From Tubiluchus corallicola (Eukaryota > Priapulida > Priapulimorpha > Priapulimorphida > Tubiluchidae): a stretch of 23,213 bases of DNA. Under the pieces are notes generated by a model. The model did no database searches. It was given only the letters and a program-made list of their open reading frames with translations, and was not told the DNA's origin. Below, piece after piece: positions 18,222-23,213 of this stretch (the stretch's first letter is position 1; every line of letters begins with the position of its first letter). The stretch covers positions 130,360 through 153,572 of the forward strand of contig JAQGDQ010000525.1 in the NCBI GenBank assembly GCA_030141605.1. Direction: 5' to 3'. The position numbers and the translations under genes were made by a program.

Positions 18222-18480
18222 AAAACTCTGAAGGAGTTTTCACAACATAGCGACACCTATATTGAAACGATTGAAGAAAATAAAAGCTAAACAATGATTT
18301 GCTAACTAAATGGGCTATCTTAATTACTCTGAGAAGCAACTTCAATCAATACTGATACAAAATAAATCTACGAATAACACAATAAACGACTTTACTTCTG
18401 CCATTTCACTTTTAAAGGCTTTATGTTGTTTAATTAAAAAAACAATTTCTTCGTATAAAACTATCAAAATTAGGCAAAAT
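18222..18480 (-). other. 3' non-coding region of the Gmr1-like element
   Basis: About 260 bp of AT-rich sequence between the stop codon of the polyprotein and the polypurine tract. No integrase or other coding similarity is visible, which supports RNase H being the last domain. Confidence 0.6.
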
Positions 18481-21414
18481 TTATAGGCGTGAAAGTGCAT
18501 CCGCCACAACATTCATTCGTCCCGGAATATTCTCCACCGTGTAAGAGTATTCCTGGAGAATGAGCAACCAGTGACACAACCGGCGGTTATTACGCTTAAT
18601 GCGAGGAAGGGCCAACAAGCTGCGCTGGTCAGTTCGGATAGTAAAATGCCGCCCTTCCAGGAAGTATCTCAACTTCTCCACACAGTAAACAACTGCTAAA
18701 CACTCCACTTCTACCACACTGTAATTACGCTCAGTAACAGTTAATTTTCTGCTGAGGTCTGTTATAGGTAGTTCGCCATGTTCACTTTGTTCTTGGGATA
18801 GTACCCCACCTACACCACTCAAAGATGCATCAGTAGTCAGCATGAAAGGCTTCATGAAATCTGGAGAGTGCAATACAGTGTCGGAGCCAAGGCAGTCTTG
18901 CAATTCCACAAAACTCCGCTCGCAGGCTTCTGTCCACTCAACTTTGGTTGGAGCGCTTTTCTCAAGTAGCTGAAAAAGAGCAGCAGCCTTGGTACTAAAC
19001 ATAGGAATGAACCTACGGTAGAAGCCAACAAGTCCCAAGTAGGCCCGTACTTGTTTCTTGTTTTGTGGACGTGGGAAGTTGTGTATGCGTAGAATCTTGT
19101 TGGGTTGTGGCCAAGTATATTCCTGCAGTACTCGCTTAGTAGTTTTTCCAATGCCTAAATGTCCAGCCATCTTATTATCATGTGCCAGGGAGAGCACCTC
19201 CAGTCTCCTTGTCTTAGGCACAACCAGTAGTTCTCGTGGTTCTAGGCTAGGACGCTCACATGCCAGGTAATAAAGTACTCCTTCACGAAGATAGTAGCCT
19301 TTGCCTTCTTTCCTCACAATTTCTTCAGTGCGTGCATTGTCGCGTAAGTTCCTTAAAGTTACATCATCTACTTGTTCTTGGTGTAACTGTGATTTACTGA
19401 GCACAGTTAGGTGCATTTGGTTTTGCTTTGACTCGTGCTCAGTCAGTGGAGGTGCTTTGATTCTGTCTTGCAAAAACTCTTGTTGGAGGGTCTTGTCTCT
19501 TTTCTCAAGGTTTTGCAGTTTCGCAGCTTTACTGCGTGTAACAACTAATGCCGTGTGCAGCTTGTCACCACTACTGTTTTCATCCTGCTTCATAGCATGC
19601 TTTTTAAATTGGCAGGAGGAATCCATGTTGGCCACAGTAGCTGTTGAAGCTGGTTTCGGTACACACTGGAAGTTCTTACTCCTCTTTGCCGGGAATGGAG
19701 TAACTGCCGTCCGAAAGTCATTACCAAGTAAGAAGTCAACTGGAAGGTCACCAGAGACAGCCACTGTCAAATACCCACTGACCATCGGACTTTCAACCTC
19801 CGCAATAGCCATGCGTACTTCCTTGGAATCTCCATGTACACACTTAATCGTCCTGGTTGACTCATCAACATATTGCTCTGGCCTTACCAAATCTGGGTGA
19901 ACAAGGCTAGTGCATGCCCCAGTGTCGCGCATGCATTTCACATTCTTGCCATTCACAGATGCCCAGCAGCAATATTCATCTTCAGAAGATGCAATAATGT
20001 TGCGCAACTTCTTTGTGGTTTTTCTTGAACCACCTTCCTGGGTCTTCTTAGCATCACCTTTAGCTAAAAAATTCCGACCCATCGTGCTTCTGCCTTTCCC
20101 GGTGGCTTCAGCACCTGCCATGCTTCTTCTGCATTGATTTCTTTTATGTCCCAACTCGCCGCAGGAATAGCACTTCACATTAGATCCACTATACGTGCTT
20201 CTTCCTCTTGCTAAGCTACTACCATCGTGCATTGGCTGCTTGAATCCTTTCTTAAATGTGTGAGGTTGCATGACTTTTAGGCCACCCTGTATCGACATCA
20301 CAGATGCTTGGTACAAGTCTGCTTTTTCCACAACATCATCGAAGGAATGAAGATCTTGCCTCCGGACCCATTCACACATGTCACGTGACATCAGTGTTAA
20401 GACTTGTTCCTTACAGACCAATTCCACAACTTTATCTACAGAGTCAGCATCTTCTGCATTTCTGTACTCATTGTAGGCACGAACAAGTCTTCTGCCAACT
20501 TGCTGAAAAGTCTCATTGGCCCTCTTTTTTATAGCACGAAAACGTTTCAAGTAGCTCTCGCTGGTTAATACATATGCTGCCAAAAGTGCTTTCTTCACAG
20601 CATCGTAGTTGCTCATTTGCTCAGGAGGTATTTGGTGAAAAGCAATGGAAGCTTTCCCGGTGAGTGCAGGCCCTAAAGATGCTGCATATACGTCCTGAGG
20701 AAGCTTATTTGCAGCTGCAGTTGATTCAAACTGACTTAAGAAATCGTCAATGTCTTCAGCGTTTTCATCAAAGACCCTCATTTTGATACGCTGGATGGGT
20801 GCATGCAATTGCGGGTTAACAGGAGGGGAAGGGTTTGCGACCTGTAATAAAGTGGGTGCGATCTCAATTCGTGCAAGCTCGGCACGCAATTTTTCAAGCT
20901 CAACCCGTTCCTGATGTTCAAGTTGCTTAATACGTAACTCTTTGTCCATCTGCATTTGCATCTCCATCTGCTTGACAGCTCGACGCTCTTCGCTGCGTAG
21001 CTTTTCCAGTGTAATCATAACTGAATACCTCTCTGAGGGGGGTAATTGCTGCATTCCGTCAGTAATGTCATCTACCATAAATGACAAGTCGGGCGGAGGT
21101 GTGTGTTCTAACCTCGTTGCCACAGTTGGCTTCCTTTTCACGCCACCTGAAATAGGGTTCACGGGAGTTGCTGCATTTAAATTAGTTTCAACATATGTAC
21201 CCCCGTCCAGGTCCGCATCACCAAGGCCTTGAATTGCTTGTGTTAGCGCAGGTTGCGTCATATTCAAAGGAAGCTGAGCTTGTAGGATAGCAGCTATTAA
21301 AACAGGTTTAGTCGCTGTTGAGGCAACTGTGATCCCGCATTCAGCTATAATTTCTTTTAGCTGTGACACTTTTAAAATATTTAACTCGTTTTCAGTGTAT
21401 GCGTTTGCTGCCAT
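18481..21414 (-). CDS. gag-pol: Gag-protease-(truncated integrase/RT)-RNase H polyprotein
   Basis: A 977-residue frame starting at an ATG in ideal context (ACCATGG). Residues 8-45 resemble a SAP-like helical motif. A charged coiled coil spans about 131-184 and gag capsid-like sequence about 205-375. The CCHC zinc knuckle is C415-x2-C418-x4-H423-x4-C428. Protease has D497-T-G and a hydrophobic LLGNDF at 562-567. The integrase zinc-binding domain begins with H745-x6-H752, but after EYTWP (765-769) it jumps directly into RT thumb sequence (from about 770; YRRFIP at 799-804). The integrase CxxC pair and DDE core and the RT YxDD region are gone. RNase H (about 850-977) keeps D862, E904, D929 and D972. 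The deletion is in frame. Length is well below a complete member; roughly 800 codons are missing, by inference. Confidence 0.88.
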   Translation of the reverse strand: MAANAYTENELNILKVSQLKEIIAECGITVASTATKPVLIAAILQAQLPLNMTQPALTQAIQGLGDADLDGGTYVETNLNAATPVNPISGGVKRKPTVATRLEHTPPPDLSFMVDDITDGMQQLPPSERYSVMITLEKLRSEERRAVKQMEMQMQMDKELRIKQLEHQERVELEKLRAELARIEIAPTLLQVANPSPPVNPQLHAPIQRIKMRVFDENAEDIDDFLSQFESTAAANKLPQDVYAASLGPALTGKASIAFHQIPPEQMSNYDAVKKALLAAYVLTSESYLKRFRAIKKRANETFQQVGRRLVRAYNEYRNAEDADSVDKVVELVCKEQVLTLMSRDMCEWVRRQDLHSFDDVVEKADLYQASVMSIQGGLKVMQPHTFKKGFKQPMHDGSSLARGRSTYSGSNVKCYSCGELGHKRNQCRRSMAGAEATGKGRSTMGRNFLAKGDAKKTQEGGSRKTTKKLRNIIASSEDEYCCWASVNGKNVKCMRDTGACTSLVHPDLVRPEQYVDESTRTIKCVHGDSKEVRMAIAEVESPMVSGYLTVAVSGDLPVDFLLGNDFRTAVTPFPAKRSKNFQCVPKPASTATVANMDSSCQFKKHAMKQDENSSGDKLHTALVVTRSKAAKLQNLEKRDKTLQQEFLQDRIKAPPLTEHESKQNQMHLTVLSKSQLHQEQVDDVTLRNLRDNARTEEIVRKEGKGYYLREGVLYYLACERPSLEPRELLVVPKTRRLEVLSLAHDNKMAGHLGIGKTTKRVLQEYTWPQPNKILRIHNFPRPQNKKQVRAYLGLVGFYRRFIPMFSTKAAALFQLLEKSAPTKVEWTEACERSFVELQDCLGSDTVLHSPDFMKPFMLTTDASLSGVGGVLSQEQSEHGELPITDLSRKLTVTERNYSVVEVECLAVVYCVEKLRYFLEGRHFTIRTDQRSLLALPRIKRNNRRLCHWLLILQEYSYTVENIPGRMNVVADALSRL

Positions 21415-22012
21415 GGTAATTTACCGTTTCGTTTTATTATTAATTTAATAAGGTTAATACAGCAGTCAAATACTATGTGCAATTGTATTTACCTTATAGT
21501 ATTAGATTCTATGTAATTAATTTTTTTGCAAAGTATTTATTTGCGTTTTGTTTCGTTTTAACTTTGCTATTACACTTGTGAAAATTTATTCACCACTCAC
21601 GTGGTTTCTTTTACTCTTCTCTCACTCTGTACACAAGCAAATTGCTCTGGTTACATACAGCTAGTACTGTGCAAAATAAGTCCCGAACCGAACAGGAAGT
21701 TACAAGCCGTTCAATATATTACTAGGGCTCACCAATTCGTAAACAAGCTTTTGCGTCGCATGCACTTCACAGTCAGACAATGTGACCTAGTTTACCTATA
21801 GTTCGAAATCTCCTACTGCAATGAAACTACTAACTATTTGCGCAGAGAAATTTATACCTACAGCACGGTCAACGCAAGTGTCAAAAGTTCTAAGCTTACT
21901 CAGTAGAAATATTATATTATCAGTTCTGCAAAGGGCAGAGATGCTATTTTTTTCAACAATAAACAGAATAAATAATCTGCACAGCGGTTTCATTCAGTGG
22001 CAGGCCTTAATT
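21415..22012 (-). other. Leader between primer site and gag of the Gmr1-like element
   Basis: About 600 nt without a convincing frame. This is the untranslated leader expected to hold packaging signals, none of which can be identified by eye. Confidence 0.6.
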
Positions 22013-22030
22013 ATCCCACCGCTGCCACCA
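22013..22030 (-). other. Primer-binding site for tRNA-Leu
   Basis: The minus strand reads TGGTGGCAGCGGTGGGAT three bases after the LTR end. This is the full 18-nt complement of a 3' end ATCCCACCGCTGCCACCA, which from memory matches animal tRNA-Leu (AAG/IAG type). Confidence 0.8.
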
Positions 22031-22033
22031 AAT

Positions 22034-23213
22034 TGTGACGCCGTGTAATAATTAAATCAGGATGTTAAGAAATCAGAGTACTGTGTTCAGGGTTCTCGAG
22101 CGTTTCCGTCACTTTTATATGCTAAATCTACAGGATAATCATTTATTTGTGTAGGCTACGTGAATCCGTGTCACTGGTGAAACACTTGTGTGCACGTGCA
22201 AATTATTTAATCAGAACGACAACGGAACTAAAAGCTAATATTTAGATTTAGAATTTAATCAGTAAAACAACAATAGCAAATTAAATTGATAACAATTTCC
22301 AACAATACCTAATTCCCCCAAAAGTAACGTTGGCCGGTTACGCTTCTGTCTCTCATCAGGCTTTTGGATCTATCAACCACGCTCTTGAGTCTCCAACCAT
22401 ACCGCATCAGCTTTTCATCTCCAGTAGTCAGCCACGTCCTCGCCAGCAACTCTTTGCCAAACGTCACCAATCCAGCCTCTGCATGGACAACGCTTTAAAA
22501 GTGCTCTAGCAATCCAGCGGTTGAACTCGTACCTGGTTGCCTCGGGCTTGAACTCTTGCCTGGTTGCCTCAGACTCCCAGATATCGTTCTTTTGCAGGGT
22601 GACAAACAGAACCTTCAGCTCAGACAAACAGACAGACCATGGGTCCAGGTAGAACTGGTCCTCGACTAGTTTTCCACTACTATTCAGCGAGAATTTGAGT
22701 CCTATTCTGCAGGTAAACATATGGTTACCAAACACTTGCTTCTTGGAATGTCAAGACAGTGTCATCACAGCAAACAACGAATAAACTAAAGCAGACAAAA
22801 CCATTGTCTTTGTAATAAATCATCTCACTGCATACGAGTACCATTAAAGACAGGTTCACACCAAACTTGGTGTTCAGTCATATAAAATAACCACAGGATG
22901 TGGACTAACCAGCAAAACTCCACCACCCTGTAACGTTGACAGTCAGAACATATCTAGTGTAAAACACGAACTCTGTAGTAAGATCCCAAAACAGGTTGAA
23001 GCCATTTGGTATTCGAATTTTCAGGTAACCTAATTACAGTTAAGCAGAGAAATAAGCGGCCAGAGCCATCTGGTGTCAAAATCTTACAAAAAACACACAA
23101 TGTAATATAAATTTAAATAAACAGTGCAATAAATCAATAAAGTAATTAGATCATTATTTATGCACACACAACAACATATGAAAGATATATCAAAATAGGT
23201 GTTGCGACAATGA
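22034..23213 (-). repeat. 5' LTR of the Gmr1-like element (partial)
   Basis: Matches 16990-18179. The window ends about 29 bp before the expected outer LTR end, so the target duplication cannot be compared with the left flank (GTCAC at 16985-16989). It carries the same internal frame as the other LTR (22415-22735), shortened by an in-frame indel. Confidence 0.92.

Larger units (their letters stand above)
16990..23213 (-). mobile_element. Gmr1-like Ty3/Gypsy element, internally deleted, 5' LTR cut by window
   Basis: Minus-strand LTR element: 3' LTR at 16990-18208, polypurine tract, a 977-codon frame, about 600 nt of leader, a tRNA-Leu primer site and a 5' LTR that runs out of the window. The domain order gag, protease, integrase zinc finger, RT thumb, RNase H, with nothing coding after RNase H, matches the Gmr1-like clade, where integrase precedes RT. 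The integrase core and RT catalytic domain are missing, so the copy is non-autonomous. LTRs differ by roughly 3% over the 400 bp compared by eye, older than the element at 1-5586. Confidence 0.85.

Noticed and set aside
19301-19900. A 199-residue plus-strand frame
   Set aside because: It is the antisense shadow of the Gmr1-like polyprotein, which has clear family motifs on the minus strand.

Overview
This is a window of eukaryotic, almost certainly metazoan (probably invertebrate) nuclear DNA. It is AT-rich and crowded with transposable elements, satellites and microsatellites. At least one short cysteine-rich exon has textbook GT-AG splice borders, and there are no bacterial-style operons. 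The species cannot be named from the sequence.

Layout. (1) 1-5586, plus strand: a nearly complete, young Ty3/Gypsy-type LTR retrotransposon. It has 325-bp LTRs differing at 3 sites by eye, a gag-protease frame and an RT-RNase H-integrase frame separated by what looks like a one-base lesion. Its primer site matches no tRNA 3' end; it is complementary to the predicted 5' end of the element's own RNA, so self-priming is likely. (2) 5587-9250: a short hAT-like MITE, a candidate cysteine-rich exon on the minus strand, and a Foldback-like structure. The latter is two inverted arrays of the same ~14-bp monomer flanking a 1.1-kb centre; the centre carries one of two copies of a dispersed repeat. (3) 9250-12360: CTG/TG microsatellite, a 31-copy 23-bp minisatellite with a CACGTG E-box in 25 units, a strand-switching TTA/TAA array and a duplicated polypyrimidine tract. 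(4) 12917-13037, plus: a cysteine-knot-like exon, the best host-gene evidence. (5) 14361-14971, minus: an LTR with heat-shock elements, TATA box, poly(A) signal and a primer site matching at least 42 nt of tRNA-Ser. (6) 15634-16130: the second copy of the dispersed repeat. (7) 16355-16828: a non-autonomous hAT element with a perfect 8-bp target duplication. (8) 16990-23213, minus: a Gmr1-like LTR element (gag-protease-integrase-RT-RNase H order) with a tRNA-Leu primer site. An in-frame deletion removed the integrase core and RT catalytic domain; its 5' LTR is cut by the window edge.

Nothing here works as a pathway. The common theme is retroelements, intact, decayed and internally deleted, plus tandem-repeat expansions, probably lying in introns or between host genes. 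The observations most worth checking are the self-priming geometry of the first element, the heat-shock-element LTR with its over-long tRNA-Ser primer site, the Foldback-like inverted arrays, the E-box satellite, and the deletion derivative that kept an open frame.
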